Notes: generated by a model not told the origin, from the letters alone. 64,000 nt of DNA from an uncultured Helicobacter sp. (GCA_944326445.1 CALVDZ010000001.1:1-64000); one strand, 5' to 3'. Shown: positions 7,855-16,843, counted from the first letter of the stretch. Numbers and translations are program-made.

Positions 7855-8997
7855 TTAGGCGAGATTCTCTACGCTTTTTTGGAGCTGCCCAAAGCTCTCA
7901 TTGATAGAGAGGGATATGCTATGCACATTTTGGGAAGTCGCGAGATTGTGCTGGGCAAACTCAAGGATTTTTTTCATATCCTCATTGATGATCGTGAGAT
8001 CCTTGCTCATCACATCGCTATGGCCGATGAGCTTTTGGGTTGTTGCAAAGCTCTCATTAAAGACGCCCTCAAAGGTATCGATTTTGGTGTTTGCCTCGTT
8101 GGTGCGCGAGAGGAGATCCTCGACATTTTGCTTATTTTGTATGATGACTTCCTTGCTTTCATTGACATCTTGAGTCATCGCCTTGACATTGCTATCGATC
8201 TCGCCAAGGCTATGCTGGGTGTTTTCTGCGAGTTTTCTCACTTCATCAGCCACCACGGCAAAGCCCCTCCCATGCTCGCCCGCCCTCGCGGCCTCGATGG
8301 CGGCGTTTAGGGCTAGGAGGTTGGTTTGATCGGCGATAGCGCGCACGGTTTCAACGATGCCTATAATCGCATTGGTATTATTCTCTAGGGATTCAAAATG
8401 CTCGACTAGGTTGGCGTTTTGGTTAAAAATACCCTCCACTAAGTTATACACATCTCTAAGCAGCGTGCGAATCTCCTGCATAGAGGCAAACATCGCTTCT
8501 TGCTCGGATTTGGTTTGCAAAATTTCTTCATTAAAGGTGCGCAAAAGCGCGCTTGTGGAATCTGCCTTGGAGTTGGTGGATTGTATGATTGCATTCATAT
8601 CTTGCGTGAGATTGTGCAAAGAAGTGGCGATTTGACTAAGCCCTTGTATATCTGTGTGTCCGCTCTCTACTTTTTCATGTATCGTGCTCACCACGCCTTG
8701 TATGCGTGTCTTAAAATCATCAATGAGCGCGAGAATCTTGCCATTTTCTAAGCTATAGGAGGTATTGACTTTGATTTTGGAAGCAAGGGTTATGGATTTG
8801 AGTTCTTTGGCGATGATTTTTGTCATATTCACACCCCAAGTTTTCTCATCAATATCATGCACGACAAGCACCGCGACGATGACAAACTGCACGATTTGCC
8901 CGATGAGATTCTCGGTCAAAAAGAGGGCGTTGGTAGTCAGTATGAGAATGCCTAGTATGTGGATAACACGCATACGAAAATAGAGTGATTTAAGCAT
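7855..8997 (-). CDS. Methyl-accepting chemotaxis protein
   Basis: The 380-residue protein has one or two membrane segments in the first 50 residues with almost no periplasmic loop, then a long coiled-coil cytoplasmic part. The highly conserved signalling hairpin is present around residues 225-255, with N-L-L-A-L-N-A-A-I-E-A-A-R-A-G-E followed by G-R-G-F-A-V-V-A-D-E-V-R-K-L-A. It lacks a Cache or four-helix sensor domain, so it may sense a membrane or cytoplasmic cue, or act with partners. Its signal would pass through CheW/CheV to CheA. The gene is monocistronic and converges on the NSS transporter. Confidence 0.9.
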   Translation of the reverse strand: MLKSLYFRMRVIHILGILILTTNALFLTENLIGQIVQFVIVAVLVVHDIDEKTWGVNMTKIIAKELKSITLASKIKVNTSYSLENGKILALIDDFKTRIQGVVSTIHEKVESGHTDIQGLSQIATSLHNLTQDMNAIIQSTNSKADSTSALLRTFNEEILQTKSEQEAMFASMQEIRTLLRDVYNLVEGIFNQNANLVEHFESLENNTNAIIGIVETVRAIADQTNLLALNAAIEAARAGEHGRGFAVVADEVRKLAENTQHSLGEIDSNVKAMTQDVNESKEVIIQNKQNVEDLLSRTNEANTKIDTFEGVFNESFATTQKLIGHSDVMSKDLTIINEDMKKILEFAQHNLATSQNVHSISLSINESFGQLQKSVENLA

Positions 8998-9105
8998 AGC
9001 AAATCCTTTGTGAGTGTGCTAAAGTGGCAAAAAGCGCGTAATACTAGCATTAAAATCCTAAATGCTCTGTTAATTTAGAATCTTTATCCGCTATCCCCAT
9101 TGCCC

Positions 9106-10539
9106 TTAGGGCACTAGCGGCTTTTGGGATATGGGCTTAAAGGTTACTTTAATGTCTTTTTCTAAAAGCCCAAAGGTGCGCAGTGTCCTAGGGAAACTCG
9201 GGGCAAACCAACCATTCCAATGATGATGCCCAAAATGCTCGGGCACATAAATCTCGATATGCGTTTTGCCCTCCATTTGGGCTTGCTGCATTTGCTCTAT
9301 CCAGCTTTGGGAGTGGGATTTGAAGTAGGTATAAGAGAGCCTTGGGCGTTCTTTGTAGGGTTGTAGGCTTTGGAAAAGCGCGATAAAAAAGAATAGAGAG
9401 ATAAGAGCATAGCTAGCCCTGTATCGCGCTACCAAAATGCTCATAGCCACCACCATAAAGACAAGCATAGCCATAAATAAGCCGCTCATCAGATACCAAG
9501 TCGCCCCGCATTTGGAAGTGGTGAGCGTGTAAAATACCACGAGGCAGGGAATCCAAAGAATGAGCGCAAAGAGCGCAAGGCGGTGTTGGGGAGATTTGAT
9601 AAAAAAAGCCCCAAGGAGTGAGAGGATATACGCAGCCCCAAAGAGCCACAAAAAGCCCCCTCGTATGCCCTTTAGCGTGGTATCAAGATAGGCTATGCCC
9701 CGCGTGAGATCAAAACTCGCGCAATACTGAGCCCTGCCCGAGTGTATCATCTGCCACAGCGCGATCGCCCAAAGGATAATGATAACTAAGAGGCAGAGAT
9801 CAAAAAAGGTGCGCGTTTTGAGCACTGCTATGAAGCTTTTGTGCTCCCTGTATGTGGCAAATGTCCTAGTGAGCAGCACGCACCCAGCAAAGCTTGCAAG
9901 CAGCACACTCGCGCTCTCCATAGAAAAAATCGCCAAATACAGCGCGATTGCTACTGCCCCCCCCCCCATTACGCTTTTAGAAGTCAGAGTAGAGGGCTTG
10001 GCAACAAGGAGCGTGATGATACCCACGACAAATCCGAGATTGACAAGATAGGGCAGTGTGTAAAAACAAACCATCGTGAGGAGGTAGCCCATACCTTGGG
10101 CATTGAGATCTGCGGGGAGCAGGAGGGGCATCATCTGGGGCTTGGCGAGTGCTAGAGAGCCTAGGAGGAAAATGCTTGAGAGCAGCAGGGCGCGGATTCT
10201 ATGCCCCGTGAGATAAAGGGCGCAAACATAGAGCAAAATATGCAATCCCACAAAGGCACTTGATAGGACAAGCGCGCAGGCAAGCGCGATAGAATCCAAA
10301 AAGTCCAAATGCGTGAGGGGCGCGATGACATACACACCGAGGTTTGCGATATTTGTCTGCAAGTATTGTGGTAGCAGGCGCGAGGGTATCCAAGAATTAG
10401 CCGTGAAAGAAAGCGTAGGGTAGAGGCTCATATGCTGAAAGTCATCGCCCCAAAATGGCACGATGGGATAGGCATACCCATAAAAAAGCATAAGCGCGAA
10501 AAATTCCAACACAAAGCCAAAAATCACGAGTTTTTTCAT
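9106..10539 (-). CDS. Polytopic GtrC-like glycosyltransferase, G-tract gene (ON)
   Basis: The 477-residue product has about ten membrane helices. A W-G-D-D-F motif at residues 30-34, right after the first helix, is typical of GT-C enzymes that use polyprenyl-phosphate sugars on the periplasmic face. The start overlaps the end of gtrA by four bases (ATGA), giving the gtrA-gtrC order of serotype-converting modules. A run of eleven G encodes Gly192-194 after Met191 and keeps the frame open, so the gene is ON here. A one-base slip would truncate it at about 40% of its length. The sugar and acceptor are unknown. Confidence 0.7.
   Translation of the reverse strand: MKKLVIFGFVLEFFALMLFYGYAYPIVPFWGDDFQHMSLYPTLSFTANSWIPSRLLPQYLQTNIANLGVYVIAPLTHLDFLDSIALACALVLSSAFVGLHILLYVCALYLTGHRIRALLLSSIFLLGSLALAKPQMMPLLLPADLNAQGMGYLLTMVCFYTLPYLVNLGFVVGIITLLVAKPSTLTSKSVMGGGAVAIALYLAIFSMESASVLLASFAGCVLLTRTFATYREHKSFIAVLKTRTFFDLCLLVIIILWAIALWQMIHSGRAQYCASFDLTRGIAYLDTTLKGIRGGFLWLFGAAYILSLLGAFFIKSPQHRLALFALILWIPCLVVFYTLTTSKCGATWYLMSGLFMAMLVFMVVAMSILVARYRASYALISLFFFIALFQSLQPYKERPRLSYTYFKSHSQSWIEQMQQAQMEGKTHIEIYVPEHFGHHHWNGWFAPSFPRTLRTFGLLEKDIKVTFKPISQKPLVP
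9957..9967 (-). repeat. Homopolymer G11 tract in GtrC-like gene
   Basis: Eleven C on the plus strand, in the coding sense ATG followed by ten more G and CA, keeping Met-Gly-Gly-Gly-Ala in frame. Length and position fit a slipped-strand phase switch. Confidence 0.8.
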
Positions 10540-10940
10540 ATGTTCTCCTTGTAAATCACAAAATTACGCAAGCCAAAGTTAAAAACAAACGCCACGCCTA
10601 TGGCAAGGACTTTGGTAAATACAGAATCTAGCTCGCACACATCCACGCCCACATACATCACACCCATATCTATGCACGCTCCTAGCGCGCTAACAAGGTA
10701 GATGAGCAGGCTTTCTTTGAGTGCAGAATCGTATGTGCTCACAAACACGAATTTGCGTGCTAGGATAAAATTCCAATAAGTGGCGAGCACAAAGGCAATA
10801 AGTGTGCTAAGTAGGTAATAAATCCCAAAGATTTTTTCACACAGCGCAAATACCGCGAGGTTTATGAGCGCAGCACTTGCGCCGACTATGCCATATTTAT
10901 AGAATCTCTGCCAATGGGTTTTGGGGGATTTGTGAGACAT
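10536..10940 (-). CDS. GtrA-family flippase-like membrane protein
   Basis: GtrA proteins are small four-helix membrane proteins thought to flip polyprenyl-phosphate-linked sugars for O-antigen or wall glycan modification. The sequence has the family pattern F-Y-K-Y-G-I-V-G early, four hydrophobic helices, the Y-W-N-F-I-L-A-R-K-F-V-F motif between helices 2 and 3, and N-F-G-L-R-N-F-V-I near the end. An in-frame ATG exists at 10973 but has no ribosome site and overlaps a -10 box. The ATG at 10940 follows AGGA at good spacing, giving 134 residues. It is coupled to the GtrC-like gene by a four-base overlap. Confidence 0.85.
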   Translation of the reverse strand: MSHKSPKTHWQRFYKYGIVGASAALINLAVFALCEKIFGIYYLLSTLIAFVLATYWNFILARKFVFVSTYDSALKESLLIYLVSALGACIDMGVMYVGVDVCELDSVFTKVLAIGVAFVFNFGLRNFVIYKENI

Positions 10941-10971
10941 AGCTATCCTTGTGTTTGTGATTTTTCGTGGC

Positions 10972-10977
10972 ATTGTA
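10972..10977 (-). promoter_or_regulatory. -10 promoter for gtrA-gtrC pair
   Basis: TGATACAAT on the minus strand lies 32 bases upstream of the chosen gtrA start. It would let the gtr pair be transcribed apart from the upstream methyltransferase. Confidence 0.4.
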
Positions 10978-11010
10978 TCATTTTTATCCCCTCATCTTGC
11001 GCGCTGATGG

Positions 11011-11680
11011 CTATTGCAGCACCTTTTGTGCTTTGAGGAAGTTATTCATACCGCATTGAAAATAATTATGCTTGAGGAGTTTGAGGCGTGGCACCTGTGT
11101 AAGAGATTCTATAAAGTCGCGCTTATTATAGTAGCGTTTGTGATCGCGTATCTCACGCTCATCGATGAGATGCAGGCGATAGGAGAGAAACTCAAGCACG
11201 GGCTTTGCCGCGTGGCTTGGGGCGGTGAGCAGCAGTATGCCATTTGGCACGAGCACGCGCTCAATTTCTCTTAGCATCGCAATGGGTGCGCACAAATGCT
11301 CAATAACCGCAAGCATCGTTACTATCTCAAAGCTCTCGTTTTCAAAAGGCAAGGTGATGGTGTGCAAGGTAGATTCTGTATGGAGATTCTGTGTCTGTCC
11401 CCCCCCCCCCCATTTGCCTACTAGAAGCCTCTAGCCCAAGCTCGTGCTTGCTCTCAAAGACATAGCTAAAGGTGTGGAGCTTGTCTGTGCGTATATCGGG
11501 GGCTTTGTAGTCTATCCCCACGCCCTTGGCGATATAGCCCTCCACCTCACGCAGTAGCCGCGCCTCAAAGCCACAGCCAATATCAAGCAAACGCGGATTG
11601 TCAAAGGATTTGATACTCGGGAGCACACGCGCAAGGCGCATAGTGCGCAAAAGTTTGTCAAAGATGGATTCATTTATCAT
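11011..11680 (-). CDS. SAM-dependent methyltransferase, G-tract gene (OFF as sequenced)
   Basis: Two overlapping frames encode the two halves of one class I methyltransferase. The first (from 11680) has motif I, L-L-D-I-G-C-G-F, at residues 31-38. After a run of thirteen G it runs out in a short shifted tail. The second frame (11367 to 11011) holds the later motifs, including M-L-A-V-I-E-H-L and V-L-V-P-N-G-I-L-L-L-T-A-P. With twelve or fifteen G the frames fuse to about 222 residues, the usual length. So the gene is OFF in this copy and probably phase-variable. It overlaps the end of the upstream membrane-protein gene by four bases; the likely substrate is a glycan or glycolipid. Confidence 0.75.
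11399..11411 (-). repeat. Homopolymer G13 tract in methyltransferase gene
   Basis: Thirteen C on the plus strand. Loss of one base, or gain of two, restores a full-length methyltransferase. It is the longest homopolymer in the window. Confidence 0.85.
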
Positions 11681-13593
11681 TTTTGGTTCTCCTTGCCTGT
11701 ATTGATATAGGCTTTGCGCCCCATAATGCTCTTAAGCTCAATTTTTGGATTCCAATAGGGCGTGGTGGGCAATGGCTCATACTCGACGCCCTCAAACCCC
11801 TCCGCTTGCCCGTCTCTGCGCACATAGATTTCTGCCCCAAAATCCGTCAATCTTTTTTGCACAAAGATAGGCTTAATCTTTTGTGAATCTTGCACGCTCT
11901 TTAGCACGCTCGCGCCAAAAATATTGTAACTACCCCAAAGGCTAAGGAGTATCATCGCGCCAATAAATACTCTCAGGCGCACATTACAAAGCACTATCCA
12001 CACGCCCCAAACCCATATCACAAAAGTTTTTATCAACAGATAAATGGGCGTGAGTGTCGCGAGGAATGAGCCAAATCCGAGGATTCTTAGGATTTTGGAT
12101 TGTAGGTTTTGGATAAGTGTGAGATTGTGCGCATAGAGTATCCCCAAAAGTGGTATGAGATACACCATACCAAAGCGCGGATCGGGACCGCTTGCAAACC
12201 AAAATGCCACGCCACACAGAGCTCCTATAAAGAGCAGGAGGAAGTCTTTGTATTGTTTGCGTGTGTAGAGGGACTTTGGCAATATGAGCAAAAGCACGCT
12301 AAGCCCTAAAGCCGCCCAATACCCATACACAAAATATTTAAAATACCAATTAAAGTATCGCGTCTCCATTAGTAGCCATTTTTTGAGCCACGCAGAGCTT
12401 GCAAGCACTTCTTTGCAGTTTATGCCCGGATCTCTAGCCCAGCTCATCACCCAGCACACTTCGCTAGCGCGCTGCTCATCACTCACTGCCCACGGCAGAG
12501 AGGGGATATAACCCACTGCAGCGGGATAGGCTATCATACCTGAAGTCATATAGCCCTTGAGTGCCCAAGGCAGGGCGTAGATAAGCGCAAAAACACCGAG
12601 ATAGGCGAGGTATTTGAGCGAGGTTTTAGAAACTATTTGCTTTTTATATAGATAGAGAGCACAGATTGCCACAGCGGCTAAAAGCCCGGTATTTGCGATT
12701 TTAACTAGCGCGGCAAAAAAGGCGATAACAAAGCTAAGGACGAGTGTGTGGGCTAGGAGTGCGGGCTTATCGTGCTTAGATTCTGTGGGATTTTGACTTA
12801 TAGAATCTCTAGCATTTAGCGCACGCAAAAGCATAGCAAACACCAATATCCCAAGCACTGCGCCAATCCCCTCGCAATACAGCCCCCTAAACTCGCCCCA
12901 TCGCAAAATAAAAGGAAAGGCAAGTGCGGCGCACACGACAAAGAGCGCGGATTTGTCGCTTAGTAGAGAATCTTGTCGTGCGTGCTTGTGGAGTGGATTG
13001 AGCAAAATCAAAAACACACTAAAAAACAGCCCAAAATACACTATTTCATTGCCGATAAAACTCCGCAATCCGGGGAAGATTTGACTCACATCACTAAGGG
13101 CATAAAAATTGTAAATAATCCCATTAAATCCCAGCCGCCCATGCACATTGCCAAGCCCAAAGATTATGGGCGATTGCTCGATCCAAGTAACGATTTGGAT
13201 ATGGTAATTGACACTATCGCCATAGGAGTCGTGATGGAGGCTTAAGATCCCAACGATAAAAAACGCGCATAAGCCGCTTAACCCAATCTGCCAAGAGCGC
13301 AGAATCTCTCTGTATAGCCACACAAAAAGTCCAAGCCCAACAAGCAAAAATCCTAGAGAAAGAAACGCATAAAGTGGTAAGAAAAAATTAAGCACTTGCA
13401 CGATGAAGCTCAAAAACGCCACGCCAAGTATGAGACTAACAAACAGTTCAAGCCACAAGGTATGCGCAAAGACTTGCACACCAAATACACGCCCATAGAT
13501 TCTATACACAAGAGCGCCAAAGCCAAATACTGCCATAATCCATAGCCCAAGTGCTAAGAGAATCTTAAGATCTATCATCAGCCAATCTGTCAT
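11677..13593 (-). CDS. Large polytopic membrane protein of the glycan locus (paralogue 1)
   Basis: The 638-residue protein has twelve or more predicted membrane helices and a C-terminal soluble tail of about 80 residues. It is a clear paralogue of the 571-residue protein at 13753-15468. Shared landmarks are L-G-F-N-G-I-I-Y-N-F near residue 155 and S-G-M-I-A-Y-P-A-A-V-G-Y near 365, a P-D-P-R-F-G motif near 470, and matching P-x-T-P-Y-(W/F)-N-P-K near the C-terminus. The size and placement suggest a GT-C-like transferase or polymerase-type role in glycan assembly, possibly the LIC_10190-type family. No catalytic residue can be assigned. Its start is 159 bases below the paralogue's stop. Confidence 0.6.
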   Translation of the reverse strand: MTDWLMIDLKILLALGLWIMAVFGFGALVYRIYGRVFGVQVFAHTLWLELFVSLILGVAFLSFIVQVLNFFLPLYAFLSLGFLLVGLGLFVWLYREILRSWQIGLSGLCAFFIVGILSLHHDSYGDSVNYHIQIVTWIEQSPIIFGLGNVHGRLGFNGIIYNFYALSDVSQIFPGLRSFIGNEIVYFGLFFSVFLILLNPLHKHARQDSLLSDKSALFVVCAALAFPFILRWGEFRGLYCEGIGAVLGILVFAMLLRALNARDSISQNPTESKHDKPALLAHTLVLSFVIAFFAALVKIANTGLLAAVAICALYLYKKQIVSKTSLKYLAYLGVFALIYALPWALKGYMTSGMIAYPAAVGYIPSLPWAVSDEQRASEVCWVMSWARDPGINCKEVLASSAWLKKWLLMETRYFNWYFKYFVYGYWAALGLSVLLLILPKSLYTRKQYKDFLLLFIGALCGVAFWFASGPDPRFGMVYLIPLLGILYAHNLTLIQNLQSKILRILGFGSFLATLTPIYLLIKTFVIWVWGVWIVLCNVRLRVFIGAMILLSLWGSYNIFGASVLKSVQDSQKIKPIFVQKRLTDFGAEIYVRRDGQAEGFEGVEYEPLPTTPYWNPKIELKSIMGRKAYINTGKENQK

Positions 13594-13617
13594 TACAACT
13601 CCTTTGTGTGGTTTTGT

Positions 13618-13686
13618 TTAGTGATTTTTAGAGAGGAGCGTGAGTGCCCCATCGCCCATTTTGTGCCAAAAATACGGCAGCAACAT
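13618..13686 (-). pseudogene. Remnant of a GT2 glycosyltransferase gene
   Basis: Between the two paralogous membrane-protein genes, a short minus-strand frame reads Y-F-W-H-K-M-G-D-G-A-L-T-L-L-S before a stop. The intact GT2 gene at 15624-16470 has Y-F-W-H-R-M-G-N-G-L-L-T-L-L-S, and the DNA is close to identical over about 20 bases (13653-13675 against 15907-15929). I read it as the remains of a second GT2 copy, left after duplication of a GT2-plus-membrane-protein unit. Confidence 0.6.
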
Positions 13687-13752
13687 ACTGCCTTTTAGAG
13701 AATCTAAAGATTTACTTAGATTCTCTAATGCCATTAGTGGGTTTAGATTCTC

Positions 13753-15468
13753 TCATTTTGCCTCCTTGTAATACATATCTCTGCCCAAAAAGCTTTTTTT
13801 GCTAAGCTTGGGATTAAAATATGGTGTCGCGGGGAGGGGAGCATCATAGACTCTATCGCCCTTTGTTGGGAGAAACACTACCATACCAGAATCTGTGGTA
13901 GCACTCTTTAGCTCTATGTGAGGGATTTTGTCTGCAGTGTCTATGCCTGAAGTGGCAAGGTGTTTATTGATATGTATGCTGCATATGCATAAGATGATGA
14001 TAACCAAATGGTATTGTTTGCGCTCCAAGAGGACTAATACACAAAATGCTACCAAAAATGCGCCCAGAGGGAAGAAGTACTGATACCCAAACCTAGGATC
14101 AGGAGCACTCAAAAACCAAAAGACAATCCCTCCAATGAGGCTAAGCCCAAGCACTGCGTATTTTTTGAAATGCGCAAATTTGAGCCAGCCAATCACTCTT
14201 AATAAGACAATGCCTACAATCCCAGCTAGGCAAAATTGCAAAAAGAGCTTAAAAGTCCCAACCCACACATATTTATCCCACCACAATCCCATCCAAGTGC
14301 CATTATTTAGCAGCTCTTGTCCATTTGGCGTGCCCGCGACTCTCGCCCAGTTTGCGATGATGGTAACTTCTCTCGCTCTTGTTGTATCATCTATCGCCCA
14401 AGGGAGTTTAGGAAAATACCCCACGCTTGCGGGATAGGCTATCATTCCCGAGGTTATGATGCCTTTTAACGCCCACAATGAACCCAAAAAAGCCCCAAAG
14501 AGCATAAAAAGTAAAAAATCTCGCAAACATTGCTTTGAGATTCTAAAACACTGCCAATGCACCAACACAACGCCTATAAGCACAAAAATGGCAGAAATCT
14601 TGATAAACACGCAAAAAAATCCAATCATATAGAGAATGAAAAACGAAAATCTTAGATTCTGTAATGGGGCTTTGAGATTGAGTAGTTTTAGGCAATACCC
14701 ACAAACGCTAAGCCCTAGGATACCAAGCACGCCCTCGGCATACATTCCGCCACCAAGCCAATAGGAAAATATGAGGGCTAGACTTAAAGCAATGCCCATA
14801 AAAATATCATCAAGGTTTTTGTGCTGCAAATGCACCAATCCTAGGACGCCTGAGACAAAAAAGAAAAAGCAAATAATCTCCACTGACAAAAACGAGCGAA
14901 TCTGTGGGAAAAAATGTGATACTTCAGTAAGGGCGGCGAAGTTGTATAAGATATTGTTAAAACCAAAGCGTGTATGGATATTGGCAATGCCAAAATGTAG
15001 GGCTTCTTGCTGCACCCATTTGACGGCTTGGATATGATATAAGCCCGTATCGTAGGCACTCTCTGGGCGCATCGCAAAGACTGCGCATAAGATGAAAGCC
15101 AAAATGATGGCGATAAACAATGTCGAGCGTTTTTGCAAAGTATCCTCTACCATCGTTTGTGCCCTCTTGCCTCGGGGCAGCAAATACGCAAACAGGCCAA
15201 CGCCAAGCCCCATAAACGCAAAGCTCACGCTTGAGGAAATGGGAGTGATAAAATGCAAAAATTGCACAATGAGACTGAGGAAAAACACCCCGAGTAAGCC
15301 TACAAAGAGGATATAAAATTTTGTATCGATGATAAGTGTGTTGTCTATTTTGAAGAGATGAGCGATTTTTTTAAGACACACCAAAGCCAAAAAGCCAAAG
15401 CCACATACAGCCACAATCCAGCCCAAAAGCACGAGAGCGATTTTTGCATTGACAATCCATACTTCCAT
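13753..15468 (-). CDS. Large polytopic membrane protein of the glycan locus (paralogue 2)
   Basis: The 571-residue protein has about twelve membrane helices. It shares with the 638-residue neighbour the motifs Y-D-T-G-L-Y-H-I-Q-A, F-G-F-N-N-I-L-Y-N-F, S-G-M-I-A-Y-P-A-S-V-G-Y, A-P-D-P-R-F-G and the C-terminal P-A-T-P-Y-F-N-P-K. The conserved Asp-His region near residue 140 lies in an extracytoplasmic loop, as in GT-C enzymes. It is translated with a GT2 glycosyltransferase upstream, so a periplasmic step using a lipid-linked sugar made by that enzyme is an inference. It has no homopolymer tract, unlike its neighbours. Confidence 0.6.
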   Translation of the reverse strand: MEVWIVNAKIALVLLGWIVAVCGFGFLALVCLKKIAHLFKIDNTLIIDTKFYILFVGLLGVFFLSLIVQFLHFITPISSSVSFAFMGLGVGLFAYLLPRGKRAQTMVEDTLQKRSTLFIAIILAFILCAVFAMRPESAYDTGLYHIQAVKWVQQEALHFGIANIHTRFGFNNILYNFAALTEVSHFFPQIRSFLSVEIICFFFFVSGVLGLVHLQHKNLDDIFMGIALSLALIFSYWLGGGMYAEGVLGILGLSVCGYCLKLLNLKAPLQNLRFSFFILYMIGFFCVFIKISAIFVLIGVVLVHWQCFRISKQCLRDFLLFMLFGAFLGSLWALKGIITSGMIAYPASVGYFPKLPWAIDDTTRAREVTIIANWARVAGTPNGQELLNNGTWMGLWWDKYVWVGTFKLFLQFCLAGIVGIVLLRVIGWLKFAHFKKYAVLGLSLIGGIVFWFLSAPDPRFGYQYFFPLGAFLVAFCVLVLLERKQYHLVIIILCICSIHINKHLATSGIDTADKIPHIELKSATTDSGMVVFLPTKGDRVYDAPLPATPYFNPKLSKKSFLGRDMYYKEAK

Positions 15469-15490
15469 TTGCCTATCCTTTGAGATTATG

Positions 15491-15579
15491 ATTTAATGCA
15501 ATTTGCTTGTGGCAAATTGCTATCGCTCGTGGGGAATAAATCCCCACTCGCTCCGCTTACGCGCACATAATCACAGAAT
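15491..15579 (-). repeat. Repeat family R1, copy F (partial)
   Basis: The 3' half of R1 in reverse orientation. It keeps the conserved AAGCGGAGCGAG block, stem 1 (GTGGGGA, loop, TCCCCAC at 15529-15547) and stem 2 (GCAATTTGC paired with GCAAATTGC at 15498-15520). Stem 2 differs from other copies on both arms in a compensating way. Confidence 0.8.
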
Positions 15580-15623
15580 CTATTGACTTAGATTCTCTAG
15601 ATTCTGTAATGTCGCGAGTTGGC

Positions 15624-16470
15624 TTAGATTCCATACTTCACAATCGCCCACAGGGCGCGAAATCCGTCCTTGATACCAATCTTTTTGCCCTCCTCATAGG
15701 TGCGCCCATAGTAGGAGATCCCCACTTCATAGATTCTAATGCCCTTAATCTTTGCCACCTTTGCCGTGATCTCTGGTTCAAAGCCGAAGCGATTTTCTTC
15801 TATGCTGATACTTTGGATAATCTCGCGTTTAAAGACTTTGTAGCAAGTCTCCATATCAGTGAGGTTGAGGTTTGTCATCATATTTGAAAGCAGCGTGAGC
15901 AGCCCATTGCCCATTCTGTGCCAAAAATACAGCACGCGATGGGAATCCCCGCTCACAAAGCGCGAGCCAAACACCACATCGGCTATGTCCTTTTCAAAGG
16001 GCGCGAGAAGCTTTGGATACTCGTTTGGATCGTATTCTAAGTCGGCATCTTGGATGATGACCAGATCGCCGCTAGCGTGTGCTATGCCCGTGCGCAATGC
16101 CGCGCCCTTGCCTTGGTTTTTCGTGTGGTAGAGGATTTTGAGCGTTGAGGTGGCGGGGGATTGTGTGATTTTTGGGGATTGTGGAGCGGGGTTGTTAGCT
16201 GCCCCCCCCCCCAATTTGACTTAAACAGCCCACATCTAGGGCTTGTGATTGCGCAGCGTTATTTGTCATAAGGGATTGCAAAATCTCTCTCGTGCCGTCC
16301 TTTGAGCAGTCATCGACTACGATGATTTCTTTGTGGTAGGGGATATCGACATTTTGCACGACGGAGAGAATGCTTGTAATCGTGGCTTTTTCATTGTAGC
16401 AGGGAATGACGATGGAGAGGGTTTTTGGCTTAGATTGTGTAGGGTGCGTGAAGTCGTTAGATTCTTGCAT
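15624..16470 (-). CDS. GT2 (dolichyl-phosphate-mannose synthase-like) glycosyltransferase, G-tract gene (OFF)
   Basis: A GT-A family 2 enzyme that would transfer a sugar from a nucleotide sugar to polyprenyl phosphate. The first frame (from 16470) has S-I-V-I-P-C-Y-N-E and the V-V-D-D-C-S-K-D-G-T nucleotide site. It ends just past a run of eleven G. The second frame (to 15624) has G-K-G-A-A-L-R-T-G, the D-A-D metal motif in Q-D-A-D-L-E-Y and a conserved C-terminal half. Ten or thirteen G would join them into about 281 residues, so this copy is OFF. It lacks C-terminal membrane helices, like soluble DPM1-type enzymes, and fits the GtrB role beside gtrA and the GtrC-like gene. Confidence 0.8.
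16202..16212 (-). repeat. Homopolymer G11 tract in GT2 gene
   Basis: Eleven C on the plus strand. Loss of one base, or gain of two, restores the full GT2 reading frame. Confidence 0.85.
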
Positions 16471-16501
16471 TTATAACCTTTGGGCGTGGAATGAAGCGCA
16501 T

Positions 16502-16507
16502 ATTGTA
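16502..16507 (-). promoter_or_regulatory. -10 promoter for the glycan locus
   Basis: ACACTACAATAT on the minus strand lies 32 bases above the GT2 start codon. It is the likely start of transcription for the minus-strand glycan genes. Confidence 0.4.
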
Positions 16508-16590
16508 GTGTAAAAAGCTTTTGCTAAGCTTAGGTGCGGGCTTTGTGCGCATTAACAGAATCTAGGGCGAAATTCTATAATTTTTCACTC

Positions 16591-16757
16591 GGTTTATAGA
16601 AAAGGTGTTAGCCCAAGCGGCGTTCCTGACGCGATTACACCAAGAGATTCTATAATCTTGCTAAAAAACGCAATGTATGTTCGCGAAGCGGAGGGGCGAG
16701 GGGCTTTGCCCCAAACCCCGATAACAAATTTTTGCTAAGCAAAAATTTGCATTAAAA
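16591..16757 (+). repeat. Repeat family R1, copy A
   Basis: A full-length copy. In element sense it has an open frame starting V-Y-R-K-G-V-S-P-S-G-V-P-D-A-I-T, a TATAAT box at 16651-16656, stem 1 as GGGGC/GCCCC at 16700-16712, and stem 2 as AAATTTTTGC/GCAAAAATTT. The element ends four bases before a sigma-54-type promoter upstream of flgI. The 16471-16843 gap holds only the glycan promoter, this repeat and that promoter. Confidence 0.85.
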
Positions 16758-16760
16758 TAA

Positions 16761-16776
16761 TGGAATCCTTTTTGCT
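16761..16776 (+). promoter_or_regulatory. Sigma-54 (RpoN) type promoter for flgI
   Basis: TGGAATCCTTTTTGCT matches the -24/-12 pattern: GG and GC separated by exactly ten bases. It lies 68 bases upstream of the flgI start codon. Rod and ring genes are RpoN/FlgR/FlgS-controlled in Helicobacter and Campylobacter. Confidence 0.6.
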
Positions 16777-16843
16777 CCACTTCTCAAAGAAAATGAGACA
16801 AATGGCTCATAGGGATATGAGTGTTGAGCGTTTAAGGAGATGT

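Noticed and set aside
16760..16843. Longer N-terminus for FlgI
   Set aside because: It would bury the signal peptide and start on the sigma-54-type promoter.
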